A stretch of DNA of 64,000 nt from Pseudophaeomoniella oleicola (lineage: Eukaryota > Ascomycota > Eurotiomycetes > Phaeomoniellales > Phaeomoniellaceae): positions 62,001 to 126,000 of the forward strand of contig QWDQ01000008.1 of NCBI GenBank assembly GCA_003868215.1. Direction: 5' to 3'. The notes below the pieces were generated by a model. It made no database searches. It was given only the letters and a program-made list of their open reading frames with translations, and was not told the origin of the DNA. A program made the translations under genes and the position numbers. Every line of letters begins with the position of its first letter. The first letter of the stretch is position 1. Positions 1 to 11,676 of this stretch are shown here, in pieces.

Positions 1-602
1 AAGATGCCGACTGATAGCCTGACAACCTTTTTTATCCCCGAATACGGCGTACATGAGCTTCGACAGCATGGGGACATTCCACTCGTACTCTATGAGTAGG
101 AGAAACCGCCGGTCGTGATCTTGTAAGCGTCACAAAGCATCTCAGAAGTGAACCGCGATGCACTCACAATTGATCTCCATGCTCACGTTCTGCAACAGAG
201 CAAGCGACAAGGACGCCAATGAGCACTTTACTGTGTCTGATACCAGCGAGTGAACAGTTCTTGCTCAATGAAGGAGATACTTGATACTTAGTCGCCGTCC
301 CGTATGCTGATCATAGCCGACAGCATATCTGGAGCACCTCAACCAGCCATGAACTCCGTCCTTCTTGGGGTAAAGATCATCGGAAAGGACCCTCGAAACC
401 AACATCCGTGATAGAGTCTTCTCTGGCCACAAATAGCTCTAAATAGGTAGTCGACCATAGAAATACTTTATTCATTCTTCCAAGCAAACAAACAAGCAAA
501 CGAACGAACAAGCCAGAAAAGTTAGATGTAGCTCTCTTATTCATGGAAGGGGAGGTAGCTGTGCAATTTCTTCTCTGCCCTTTCCCAAAACTTCAGATGT
601 TA
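1..602. other. Left-edge non-coding stretch
   Basis: I see no supportable gene here. Reading frames are short and uncoupled from splice signals. The part nearest position 602 is probably the 3' UTR of the minus-strand gene that ends there. A purine-rich AAAC/GAAC run lies around 483-520. Confidence 0.5.
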
Positions 603-2607
603 CTAGATTGGGATTTCCTTGTCTGGAACTTCATGTCCCTTTGCATATTCGGCGATGCCGTCAAGGACCTGCTTGGGTTGTTGGGTGTCTGCCTCGTTGA
701 TGTTGACTGTGAAATCATCTGCTGAAGCGAGCTCCAATGCTGATCTAAAGGAGGAGACTCTTTTTGTTTCTGGCCGGGCTGACAAGGCCGCTGGTCTTTG
801 TAGCGTGGATGCAGGGTTTTGATGTTCACGCTCAGGCTTTGAGAGTTGCTTCGTTCCTTGTTGGCTATTCTCTGCATCCTTCGGTCCGTCAGCATCATTG
901 GTCGTAAGGTCAACCACGTCGGTATTTGTTGACTGTGTTCTTACTCTTTTCTTCTTAGACTGTTCTGGTGCCGGACTCTCGCGATCTCTCTTAGCACGGT
1001 CCTTGTCAGAGTTGATATCCCTATTGGGTTGTTCAACCACGACGCGTATATCGTCCTCTAAAGGTGCTGCACGTTGTGGATTCCCATGAGATGTCCCATG
1101 GTCGACATCAGTCTTGCTGTGATCCTGATCTGTAGCAGAAGGGACGCAGACACTGATAGACTGCTGTGAGGCCACCGTCTTCGTCTCACTCTGTGTTCCG
1201 CTCTGGATTGACTCTTCCAAGTTCTGATCGACACCATCATCCTCGAGTGTATAGGTGGCATTGTTAATACTGCAACTGCCTTTCGTTGCACCTTCGCTGA
1301 TGGAATCTCTTAATGAAGCATTCCCATTAGTCACTTGAGTATTCAAGGGTTCACTGGGAATGTTATCCTTGATGTCCCTTGGCATGCCGGCTATCATTGT
1401 CGGAGCTGGATCTCCTGACCATCCTAAAGCTTTATGCCATACTCTCCTGGCCCCGTACGTCTCATCATGCTCGATAGACTGGGCCACAATACGAGGCTCG
1501 ACGACGACGTCCAATCTTAAAGTTTCAACTCCTTCGTCGTCTTCCTCGAGGGTCATCCTTTGGTGGGGTCGGATTCCACAAATGTCACCAGAGAACTTCT
1601 CAGTCTCAAGCTCCGGGTACCATTCGCACAGGACGACATTCCTCTGCGATAGTAATATGTGTGAGAGTTCCAATGCTTTTTGAAGGATGCTTTCTACGTC
1701 CAAGTCTCGCCGGAATTTATCAGCGCTCTTTCCCTTGTGCATGAGCAATTCGAAGGATTGATACTGTTTGAATAGACTGAATAAGTGCTTGCAATATTTC
1801 CGTCGAAGAACACACATTTCGGATTCTGGCGCATCTTCTCCGCTGTTGGGGGTCTCTGATGAAGGACAAAGCAATGCGAGAGTGCTTGTACGCCACAATT
1901 CTGCCTTCTGCTGCGAATCTGTCGATAGTCAGATGAGAATAGCTTTCATGCTGGCATCAGTCAAACTCACGTGTCGTACCCAGCTTATAGATGCCATTAA
2001 GGATTCCCGCAAGTCCACCTTCGTGGCTCTCTAGAGAACACGTCCTCAGGAATGCAAGCGGATCGACGAAGATATGCTCGCAGATGAAACGAGCAAACAG
2101 AGCATGTAGGAGTATACTCGGCGATATCTCTGCTTTTCGGATTAAGTCAATTGAACGTGAGGATGATACAACTGGCATCATCTCCAACGCTTCAATAAGA
2201 ACATCCAGATCCTCATTTTTCAAGCCCTCGAAGGTCGTTATCGCGTTGCTTCTGGCGAACTTCCTCCACTTTTTGGTAAGAGTCTCGAACTTTGACCTTA
2301 CAATATCGTCGGGATAAAGTGGCCTGTCAAATTTGATCGCGTGCTGATGATTCTCCCTTTGTATCTCAGCTTTGACCCTTTCTGTTTTCAGCAATTGCGA
2401 TTTCAGAGAATCTATCTGGGCATCCTGCCTCTCGATTTTGTGTTTCAATTCTTGAAATTTTATCTTTGCTTCGCTGGGCTTGTCATCGGCAGTCTTCCTT
2501 GTTCTCTTCGATGAGTCTTTCGCTCCCTCATGTTGCCCTGAACGTGCGAAATACTCAGGTGACTTTAGCTCGTCGCGAGGCCTCAAGCTCCTTTCACAAG
2601 GCTCCAT
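603..2607 (-). CDS. Hypothetical coiled-coil protein, two exons
   Basis: I do not recognise this protein. The model is exons 1971-2607 and 603-1918, with a 52-nt intron (donor GTGAGT, acceptor CGACAG, branch CTGAC). Phase is kept across the junction and the product is about 650 aa. Residues 45-80 form a charged coiled coil, followed by a folded-looking segment (about 95-210) rich in W, F and L. The C-terminal two thirds is acidic, Ser/Thr/Gln-rich and probably disordered, with a nuclear-localisation-like KKKRVR patch. Just upstream, on the coding strand, an ACTAAC branch followed by TTCACAACAG suggests a 5' UTR intron. A nuclear role is only inferred from the basic patch. Confidence 0.7.
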
Positions 2608-3503
2608 CGGCGAGATGTCTGTTGTGAAATACGTTAGTTCTCACTGCTCCAGTCACATGCTTCAGTGTGTCCGCCCTGGACTGTGAGAATAGGTCTTTCC
2701 TCTGAAGAAGATCTCCCGGATGGTCGAACATTACCTTCGGCAGTTTTCAACGTGCGCAGTCTCTATGATTGCTTTTTGGGTGCCTGATATCTCCGAAAGT
2801 TCCTTGTGGTAGTGCTAGCAATGGGTATGTAAAGTGAGATGTGAAAGAAGCAATAGAGCGTATCAACTTTCTTGATCATGGAGAATTGCAGACCGAGCTG
2901 AGACTTGCATGTAAGCAGCTCTAGTGGAAATAAACGAAATCAAGAATACTATTGTCGAGAATAGACTTAGAAAATACTTCCTCTTCGGATAGTTGATTAT
3001 AGAAGACTTGTATAGTACATACCGGAAAGTCCACGCCTCTTATCTAGACACTACTTACTGGGTATTCTCAAGTTCTCAACTTCATACCGTGTCTCTCTGA
3101 CAAGCTCCTTCAATCCTCTAACAGTTTCATCCTATACTATGAGTCTCGCTGTTTGTTAACACGTAACCTCACTCATATGAGCCAGACTTATCTCTTCACC
3201 TGCGACATCACAGCGTCTCCTCTCTTCAAGGACTCCTTATGCAGCGTTGACCTCTTCATGTTCCTTCACTCCTCAATCCATCGCGAGCTTACCTGTCCTA
3301 CAAAGCTTCCTGTGGAGTTTTGATCTTTTCAGGATCTCCTTCCTCCTTCTTCTTCTCTCTTTTCTTCATCTTCATCTTCACCATCTTCTCTCTTCTCATT
3401 CATCTACCTATCACAGTACCTCGCGTAGGTCTCTCTCGACATCCTCCTTCACTGACTGATATCACGGTAACGTTCACACGTCTTGCCTTCAAATTCGTCA
3501 ATC
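2608..3503. promoter_or_regulatory. Divergent intergenic region
   Basis: This 0.9-kb spacer lies between two divergently transcribed genes and presumably carries both promoters. The right half (about 3310-3460) is strongly C/T-rich on the plus strand, as fungal core promoters and 5' UTRs upstream of plus-strand genes often are. No specific operator is recognisable. Confidence 0.45.
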
Positions 3504-5858
3504 ATGGCTCTCAGTACCCCCCTACTCGGGTTGAGGGACAAAGCAAGGAAAGATATAGGTACGATTGACGAGACTTGCAGCTCACCTTCTGTCATAGCAG
3601 GCGTCCAGTGTACTAACACTATCGCGTTAACAGTACCACTGCCACGCCTCAGAGGCAACAGGATCTCAAAGCGTAGGCATGGTAAGTGTTGGCACGAACA
3701 CAGAAAATAATATATCTGACACAAATAATAGACGACGACCTCAACAAGGAAGAATTGGCAGACCGAATCAAGAAACGGGAGCAAAGAGCAACGCGAAAAG
3801 CTTTAGACGAAGAAAAGAGGAATCGCCCCCGACTCATAGTCGGTGTCGATTTTGGAACAACTTACAGTGGTGTGGCATACGCCAGCACCGCGGCTGGAAA
3901 CAAGGAGATCGAAGTGCTGACCAATTGGTCCGGCGGAGGAAAACAGAATGATATTCTGGAAAAGGTCCCAACGAGGATAGCTTATAAGGATGACAACAAC
4001 CTGGATCAGGACGCTTGGGGTTACGTCAAACCCGGACTGATAACATACGCATGGTTCAAGCTCCTTCTTGACGCCGAAACGGCAGCGGAAGAATTCGATG
4101 ATCCATTGTTGCGCCAAGCGGCGGGGAACGGGCTCTTGCAGCTTCCAAAGGGGAAGACAGCGGCAGATGTGACTGCAGATTACTTACGTCACCTATTTCG
4201 GCACGTAGAGACTTGCCTTGGGAACACAATGGGGGTAATGACTTTGCAGAACACGCCGATCATGTACCAATTCAGCGTTCCGGCAACATGGAGTCAGCAG
4301 GCTAGAGAGTTGACGCGAGAAGCTGCAGAGAAAGCGGGGTTCGGAAGCCGTTTCGGGGATGATCTATCTATGATAGACGAACCAGAAGCTGCCGCAATCG
4401 CAACTCTCAAAGCGGCATCAAACATGGCGGAGGGCCCAGCTTTCAATTCTGGAAGTTGCGTCATAATTCTTGATATGGGCGGCGGTACGGTGGATTTAGT
4501 CACGTACCGGATAGTAAAGGCGGACCCGCTCCGGTTAGAGGAGGCTTGTGTTGGTGCCGGTAAGGTCGTGAGGACTTGGATTGGAAGTGTTACTGATGAT
4601 TGTTGTTATAGGTGCAAAGTGCGGAGGCACGACGATTGATCGAAACCTCCACAGATTAATGGGGAAACGATACGGCAGAGCATTCTCCGATCTTGCACCT
4701 GAGCGCATAGGCGCCGGGAGCCGATTCATGGAGGATTTCGAATCCATAAAGAGAGATTTCGAAAGCGGAATGCTGGATGAGATTTTCGAGCTTCGTTTGA
4801 ATATGAAAGACCTATCCAGAAACGACCCCGGGATCCAAGGCTATGCTTTTGATGAACACGAGGTTCTATTGACAGGGTGAGGTCCAACTTTTGAGGGCCT
4901 TCCTAAGCTAACAGACATCAGACAGGATCTGGCAGAGATGTACGAAGAGGTACTCACACGCACTGATGAACTAGTTTTGAACCAGTACCAAGCTGCTCAG
5001 AAATCCAAAGGCTCTGTAAAGGTATGATCTGTGTGAATTTCGGTGACCAGTTGCTGATGGCTGCAGCATCTCATTATCGTAGGGGGAGCCGGGAGCTCGC
5101 CTTATGTCCTTGAGCATTATAAGCAGTTCTGTCAACAGAGATTCAAGGGCAGGGTTCAAGTTATTAGACCGCCGAGAGCATGGTCGGCCATCTGCAGAGG
5201 TGCAAGCATGAGAGGACTTGAGAAGTCGGCCATTATGCACCGCCTCTCCCGGTATCACTATGGAATCAAAGTGCACAGAAAGTTCGAAGAGGGCAAGCAT
5301 GATGAGCAAGATGCATTTGAGTGCGAAAAGTATGGTAAAAGAGCTCGAGATCAAATGGAGTGGCATATCACCAAAGTGAGATATCGACGACCTTTGTTCA
5401 GATATGAAGATCACTGACAGTAATAGGGTGAAAAGCTCAAGCCTAATACAAAGAAAACGATCGACTGCTATTATAATGTCCCCAGTACAGCAGGATCAAA
5501 TGATGTTGTGTTCACACAGGAAGAGACAATCTGCTATAGCAACGCCGACAAGGCACCAACCCATGCTCGTGATCCAAGGGTCGTTGAGATTGATACAATA
5601 CCAATCTATCTTTCGTCTGCGTACAGGAATGAACGTAAGAGATTGGCGAATGATGATTCAAGCGAGTCAATCGAAATTCCAATAGAGATCCAAATGACCC
5701 TGGGATCTGATAAAGGAGTCATCAACATCACGGCCAAGAATAGGAGCACAAAAGTTGGTGATCAAGAAATCACCTATCAGTCCATGTCTGCAGGAGACCA
5801 TGTACATGCAGGCGAAGACAAAGGAGACGAAGATGCAGATGTGAAAGTCGAGATGTGA
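3504..5858 (+). CDS. Hsp70-like actin-fold ATPase (HSPA12-like fungal family)
   Basis: The model has seven exons: 3504-3558, 3634-3681, 3732-4559, 4612-4876, 4922-5021, 5067-5375 and 5427-5858. All phases match, giving 678 aa. The Hsp70/actin nucleotide-binding motifs are in order: phosphate-1 loop DFGTTYSG (residues 74-81), phosphate-2 DMGGGTVD (about 282-289), and the adenosine motif in HLIIVGGAGSSPYV (433-446). The basic N-terminal 65 residues and the acidic tail have no clear domain. There is no canonical Hsp70 substrate-binding domain or EEVD end, so it belongs with the divergent HSPA12-like ATPases that are expanded in filamentous fungi. Family members are usually uncharacterised, so client and partner are unknown. 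The gene sits 235 bp upstream of a membrane-protein gene on the same strand. Confidence 0.88.
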
Positions 5859-6093
5859 GGTCGGAGAAATCACAGTGAATCTGAGAAGCAAAAGGGATCT
5901 TTGCTTGGCGATGACTAATCTTGCTGTATATGCGACTTCGACTGTTCGGGGCTTCTCAGCTTCTATATTCAAACCTCCGAGTTGCAATCAACATAGTACA
6001 ACAGCTATTGGAACGTTATGTAACTAGCTAGCTATATTCCATAATACCATATCTTTGGATTCGACAGCCCATGGATCCATTGTATCATCGACG

Positions 6094-7011
6094 ATGAACC
6101 ATGAGACCCTCAGTGCTAACCTAGAAGGCGAGCCTCCGTCGGCATCGCAGGGTTCTGCGGACCATTCTGCAAGCACAACTACTGCCTTTCGAAGCCGGAC
6201 CACGAAGCATCTCACGTTCCTTTCGTCTCTACTAGCCTCCCTCGACATCCTTTTCTTCGTCGAACTCATCGTTGTATACTACCTCGATGCTCGCCTGTCA
6301 GCCTTCCTTTTACGAGCATTGGCGCAGGTGCTTATCATATCACCCCGAGTTCCCAGCAGCTTTCAACCACCTGCATCCGTTGATCCGCTGAGTTCACCCA
6401 TCATAGGCATACTCTTTTCTACGAACTTCATTTGCCTGTTCATTCACCTCATCAGCAACGGTCCTATTGCGGGGGAAGTCACACAATTCTATAACTATGG
6501 CGGGATCTTCGTTGATTTCGTCGGAGAAAAGACACCGGTACCAAAAGTTAAACTGATCCTTTTGGACTGTTTGATATTCATCATACAGTTGCTTATGCTG
6601 TCAGCCATGATTGAGAAGGCGGAGCTGTCCAAGTCTACAGAGGCTGTTGCAAACATGCGCGGAACGCAAGATATCGACGCGGAGGAACGAGGAGTGACGG
6701 CTGTTTCAGAGGATCATCCCTCGTCGCCACTAGAGTCGTCTCAAGAGGTAAAGAGAATTCTGGAATCACCCCACGCTCATCCCTTAGACTCTTTCACTAC
6801 CGGAAGACATGTGATTGCAGACTTGAATCTATCCACTACGGTACGAAGACAGTGGAGGCTGTGGAAACAAGGTCCGCCATCATCATCCACTTCTGCCGAT
6901 TCGACCGCCACGGGCGGCTCAAGTTCGTCCCAGGAAAATACCGGCTTCACAACATTAGTTGGCCCATTTGGCTTTCGGGTGCGCGTTGGAGGTCGGACAG
7001 CGGGGAGATGA
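6094..7011 (+). CDS. dsc4: DUF1746 membrane protein, Dsc4-like subunit of the DSC E3 ubiquitin ligase
   Basis: A single-exon gene of 305 aa. I chose the ATG at 6094 because the open frame upstream has no other ATG. A hydrophilic Ser/Thr-rich N-terminus precedes a long hydrophobic block (about residues 40-85, with LDILFFVELIVVYYL). Two more membrane segments follow: around 100-120 (GILFSTNFICLFIHLI) and 150-170 (ILLDCLIFIIQLLMLSAMI). The C-terminal 130 residues are polar. This spacing and the NYGGIFVDFVGE region fit the fungal DUF1746 family, to which Dsc4 belongs. Dsc4 is part of the Golgi/ER DSC ubiquitin ligase that acts in SREBP cleavage and membrane-protein quality control. Assignment to DUF1746 is fairly secure; the Dsc4 role is taken from the family. 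Confidence 0.75.
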   Translation: MNHETLSANLEGEPPSASQGSADHSASTTTAFRSRTTKHLTFLSSLLASLDILFFVELIVVYYLDARLSAFLLRALAQVLIISPRVPSSFQPPASVDPLSSPIIGILFSTNFICLFIHLISNGPIAGEVTQFYNYGGIFVDFVGEKTPVPKVKLILLDCLIFIIQLLMLSAMIEKAELSKSTEAVANMRGTQDIDAEERGVTAVSEDHPSSPLESSQEVKRILESPHAHPLDSFTTGRHVIADLNLSTTVRRQWRLWKQGPPSSSTSADSTATGGSSSSQENTGFTTLVGPFGFRVRVGGRTAGR

Positions 7012-7456
7012 GCATGCGCAATGGCTCTCCATTTACTTATCAGATTGGAGACTGATACGATTGCTGTTGTATACTCGTTGAGCAGGTCGAGAGACTTCCT
7101 GACCTATCGTCTATGTTCTGCTTGAGAGGACTGGTGCGGAGACCACATGTATAAGATGTTCTTTAAACACGACTGGGTGTGTATAAATATTTGGATTGCA
7201 CTTTTCGCAAAGTGAGCTCATCAAAAGCCCCTTGAATTTATGTCTCTCGAATTCTGGCTAGTATATCTTGCCTAACTTTACTCCCTCAAACGTCTGCCGC
7301 ACATTTCTTGGGACTTAAAGCAGTATGCTCCTTCCCAACATGTCAGATCAGCCAGTCTCATAACTTCTCTCCCTTTCCTCCTCGACTCTTCCCAACGTTC
7401 ATCTGAGAACTCACCGCATCACCTTTTGTGAAATCTTTCTTTATTCAACATGCGTT
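7012..7456. other. Intergenic, 3' UTR and promoter
   Basis: No gene is seen. The first part is probably the 3' UTR of the preceding gene. The last 100 bases are pyrimidine-rich (CTCTCCCTTTCCTCC near 7366) and probably act as the promoter and leader of the next plus-strand gene. Confidence 0.4.
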
Positions 7457-9734
7457 ATGCTTCCATCCTTACCACAATCTCCCGGTTCTAAACAAGACGC
7501 TCACAGCAGAGGCCGCCGGACTACTCGCACCCATCACTTCGACATCGGGATCAACGTTCGGCCCCTCAGGCACTTGGCCGCAACTTTCGAGGTTCGGAAG
7601 AGGTCCAGTGACCAGACACCAGCGGAGCACGTACCGCTGCCAGCTCCTGACGTACGGGAGAGCAGAGATGTAAATGATGAACGCGTAGGGCTGGGGCCTT
7701 GAAGACCATGCTAACGCGCCCATTAGCTTGAGAAGATAAAGTCGGATCTGCGTGGACGGATCGAAACCTTTGAACAGAAGCGTGAGGATATTTCGAGGAG
7801 GAGAAGCTCAGGGATAGGTATTACCAGCCGCAGGTATTCCGTTGAAGTATTACTCCACCATTGGGAAGCAGTAAGCTTTTGACGAGCTGCTCGACCTAAA
7901 CTAAGCCAACGTTGCACAGGTCGGCAGCCTTACACCGACTCGTTCGTCATCCAGCCTCTCAAGAGCATCTACACCCAACGCTGTATCTGGCTTTAGGCGA
8001 CATCGCATTCCTTCAACCTTGGGCTCAGCGCAAGAGATCTCGGACAACGAGGGTCGGAGCGACAGCTCTGTTGCCGTTAAATCTGATCTCGGAAGATCAG
8101 TACAACGGACACCTCCGGGTAGCCAGCTCCCAGAGTCGACGAGCCAGAACAGCTCACACAGGGAAAGCGAAATCCCAGACTCGGAATCGGCTGCGAACCA
8201 GAGAAAATTATTACAACTTCAATCTGCCTCCCAGAAGCGACAGCCGTCGTCTATCTCTGCCACTGCTAGCGTGGACTCTGCTATTGAAAAGAGTGATAGC
8301 AGAAAGGCCCGAGACGACTCTTCCAAATCTGCTTCGCCTTCATTGACACAGAATCCGACAGCTATACATACTAGATCATCGTTGGCGGACTCAGAAGCCA
8401 ATTTCCCCGGCACCTATCCTGACACCTACCCTGGCACGAGAAGTATAGCCACGACATCTCCTCAGACGTTGCAGACCGACGCTGACTCTAGTCCGTCTCT
8501 CAACAACAGAGAGCGCGTCGCTTCACAGAGCCCGCAAAGAAATATTCGGCAAGAAGCTTCAGAAACGGAATCACAACGAAGAGTATCAAAGACAAAGACG
8601 AGGAGAGAGCATTTGGTTGGAGGGAGAATTTTGTATTTACCTCTTGGAGCAACAGTCAAGACATCAGTGATACTAGCACACGGCTACTTCAGTTCACCGG
8701 ATTCTAGCAAGCAATTCCTAGTAACGACACTACCTGAAAGTCCAGAATCAGATCTCAGCGAATCTATGGCAGGAACAGCAGCATTCCCTGCACTTGGTAG
8801 CAGCGACAGCATGACACGATCGAGAGCGTTTCCTTCATTCATTGCACCTCTCGGAGGGAGGAAATCTCGAAGTACTTTGTCAACTTCTGGTCATGATGAC
8901 TCAACTGAGCGTGGCACAACGTCAAAGCACAAGTCCAAAAGCGAGTTTCGATCACCTTCAGCTTCAGCTATTCCTACTGAGGAACAATCGAGCGATCATG
9001 CACCTGAGACAAAGCATGCCGATAAAGCAGCTCAGAAGAGCGCGTCACTGAACAGTGCTGAGGACCCTCCGATGTTAGTACTGCGATCGCCAGTCTCTGG
9101 ATCATATCAACCAACGATTCGGGTACACGCTCCTTCCGGTGAAGAGTTTGCCATATCAGTGGCTCCCATCTCCCAGAAGCTTGGACCGATAGATCTCACA
9201 GGCACCATGACTCCTGGCCAACAGGCAACAGGTACTGGGCAGAGAACGCCGTTACCGGGTGCGTCAAGTACACATTCGACGCATTCTCTACCTGATGCCG
9301 GTACGAGTGGCTCTGCTTCGGACGCAAACATGGATACAACAGCAGTTGAAGATGCTGCTACGAATCCCCTGATCCAGGCGCCAGAAACCGATGTGGGTAA
9401 AACCCATCTCATGATCCGGAAGCTGAGGCACGTAACAGTCCGAAGACCCATTCTAGTGGTCCTCCTTGGCCGAGCACTGGCCACGGCGGCGCAACCTCAA
9501 CTCAGGGCTCTGGCACATCCTGGGGAATTAACGGAAGGCATGACATCTGCCGCGGCAGGAGCTGTGCCAGGACAAAATGTTTCATTGCCAGACATGCCTG
9601 ATGGTGTGACAGGAGACGCTGCAAGTGGAGAAGGTCCAGCTTCAGCTGCGAGAGGCGTAGCCAATGTGGATGGTCAATCAGATATCAGGCCAACTGCTTC
9701 GTCTGCATATAGCCATGGCGTAGATGAAGATTGA
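7457..9734 (+). CDS. Hypothetical Ser/Thr-rich, largely disordered protein
   Basis: I do not recognise the function. The model is exons 7457-7669, 7727-7870 and 7920-9734, with introns of 57 and 49 nt, both phase 0 (donors GTAAAT and GTAAGC, branch GCTAAC in the first). The product is about 723 aa. Exon 2 encodes the only helical-looking part, a basic amphipathic stretch (LEKIKSDLRGRIETFEQK). The rest is Ser/Thr/Pro/Gln-rich and repetitive, apart from a short ordered patch near residues 495-530 (PPMLVLRSPVSGSYQPTIRV). Around residues 615-640 there is an odd hydrophobic run (RRPILVVLLGRALATAAQP) unlike the rest, possibly a retained intron or frame problem. The short N-terminal exon is the least certain part. 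Confidence 0.65.
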
Positions 9735-10008
9735 TATTGTTGGATTTGTTGATAGCGGATATGATTCCGGGGAGAGACGGCGTTAACGAAAATGGCCGAA
9801 GTGAGGGCCTGCTGAGTGTGCATCCTCCCAACTCAAATTGAAACATGGTCTATCATTACCATGACATTCGTATCTTCCACTCGTCATCTTCAGGAGCAAT
9901 CTTGTGCTTTATCTCCAGCTCTCATAAACTCCTCGCCGTAGGTGATTTTGCCGACCATTCATCAACCTTCATGCTGTGTAGTTTTGCTTTCCCTTTCCCA
10001 CGCCCTCC
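9735..10008. other. Convergent 3' spacer
   Basis: A 274-bp spacer between two genes that converge, presumably both 3' UTRs. Nothing else is recognisable. Confidence 0.4.
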
Positions 10009-10361
10009 CTAGTCTCCTTGGCCGAGTGCCCGCCTCACGCTGTCGACATCACGCCTCGCTTGCAACAGTTCCTCATCGACCCCATAATCCTTATACTGCA
10101 CCTTGACCTTGTAAAACAAATCCACCAATTCCTTTGCGCGCTCGAGATCTGGATCCGACTCCCCCTTTTCTACTGCCGTCTTTGTTGTACCATGAGGATT
10201 CTTATTATGCACCGACACGAGCGCGAGGGCTTCTTCGTGGCCCTGTTTGAATTTATTTGTTAGAGATGTTAGAAGAGGGAAGGAAAGACAAGGGAAAGGG
10301 AATAGAGACGTACGCAGACGGAGAGGGATTTCAGGTCGGAGAGAAGGGCTGGGATTTGCAT
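10009..10361 (-). CDS. Small conserved protein, 93 aa, two exons
   Basis: The splice model is exons 10314-10361 and 10009-10242, joined by a 71-nt phase-0 intron (donor GTACGT, acceptor AAACAG, several TCTAAC branch candidates). The protein starts MQIPALLSDLKSLSV and continues CGHEEALALVSVHNKNPHG after the splice. The second half is a charged helical segment (residues about 45-90, with DLERAKELVDLFYKVKVQY and ARRDVDSVRRAL). It resembles an unnamed short helical protein I associate with ascomycete genomes, but I cannot give a function. An unspliced open frame extends to 10542 but reads through the intron and through a CAT-repeat leader, so I do not use it. Confidence 0.65.
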
Positions 10362-10780
10362 TTTCTATTGTAAGTAAGGTAGGGAAGTATGAAGATTTGG
10401 GTGTAGAGTTGTTGGGATCGAGGTTGAAGAAAGTAGTGATGGTGATGATGATGATGATGACGGAGAGTAAATACAGTACAAATGGAACGGATAAGTCCGC
10501 TGCGTAATGCGGGATCGGACCAGTTGGCGTGGAGCTCTTCACGACATTGATTGTAACCTGCGACTGATGAGAGATTTACAGTTGGCTTCCTTTAGTCTCT
10601 TTGAGATCGCTTGCTCATCTGGTTGCTGTGTCTTCTTTGGATTGACCTGGTGAGAAGGTTTCGGCTTGTGTATATACAGAATTTGGAGGCAAGTGGTTGC
10701 ATTGTATTTGCATTTGCATTTGCATTGGGTACATTATTTGAAAAGACTGGAGTCAAAGCGAGGACATAGCTACAGCGACG
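10362..10780. promoter_or_regulatory. Divergent promoter spacer with CAT and TTTGCA repeats
   Basis: Spacer between the 93-aa protein (minus) and the FAH-family gene (plus). It carries a GATGATGATGATGATGATGA microsatellite around 10444-10463, which lies in the leader of the minus-strand gene. A short TTTGCA direct repeat lies around 10700-10726. Core promoters for both genes should lie here. Confidence 0.45.
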
Positions 10781-11530
10781 ATGGCTTCTATAAAAGCAAA
10801 TTGCAGAAAGGTCATCTGCATTGGCAGAAACTATGCGTCCGTATCGCCCTGTATCTGATGTTCGAGTACTGATCTGATCTACCACAGCGACCACATCACC
10901 GAGCTTTCATCCGCCCGACCGAAGCAGCCCTTCTTCTTCCTCAAGCCACCGACCGCGATCTTGCCGCCTAAAGCAGGACCGCTGTATCGCCCAAAGGGCG
11001 TGAACCTTCATTATGAGATCGAGTTGGCTCTGATCATGGGGAAGACGGTGAAGAACCTCCACCCCGAAGATGAGTCCTCGGCTCTGAGTTCTATCGGCTC
11101 TTACTGTCTGGGTATCGACATGACGGCGCGCAATGTGCAGGATGAAGCAAAGAAGAAGGGTCTTCCATGGAGCATTGCTAAAGGGTTTGACACTTTTCTC
11201 CCTATCTCAGAACGGATCGATGCCAGCAGAATAAAAGACCCGCACAATCTGACAGTGGAACTTGCCGTCAATGGGACTATTAAGCAAAGAGATAGCACAG
11301 GATTGATGCTGTTCAGGATACCTAGGATTCTGAGTGATATCTCAAGGGTGATGACACTCGAGGAAGGTGACATAGTACTCACTGGAACGCCCAAGGGCGT
11401 CGGATCAGTGGTGAGTGGAGATAAGATGGCTGGAAGACTTGAGGATGAGAATGGCAAGGAAATCGAGGAGGCTAAGTTTGAAGTTGAGGTTGTGGATAGC
11501 CCCAGTGACTATGATTTCAAAGAAACCTAG
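10781..11530 (+). CDS. Fumarylacetoacetate hydrolase family protein (FAHD1-type acylpyruvase)
   Basis: Two exons, 10781-10836 and 10888-11530, with a 51-nt phase-2 intron. The product is 232 aa, close to the usual FAHD1 length. The donor is GTCCGT, with C at position 3. Family landmarks are all present: the start VICIGRNYADH, the metal-binding Glu pair in YEIELALIM, the CLGIDMTARNVQ segment, WSIAKGFDTFLPIS and the C-terminal GDIVLTGTPKGVG loop. FAHD1 proteins are Mg-dependent, usually mitochondrial, and hydrolyse acylpyruvates or decarboxylate oxaloacetate. The yeast relative is Fmp41. There is no obvious long presequence here. The gene stands alone, convergent with the coiled-coil gene downstream. 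Confidence 0.9.
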
Positions 11531-11676
11531 ACAGAATAGGACCTCACAGAGCTAGTGAATACTACTGAGGTCTGCAAACGCAAGGATCCTTGTGGTTGGT
11601 GTCGTCTTCTTGAGTTCACGAGTGGGGTTCTTCATGATGACATTTGTGTGAAGACAGCCAGCACCCAGACTCTCTT

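Noticed and set aside
10009-10542. Unspliced 177-codon frame with an apparent membrane segment
   Set aside because: It reads through an intron with clear GTACGT/AAACAG signals and through a CAT-repeat leader. The spliced 93-aa protein is more coherent.
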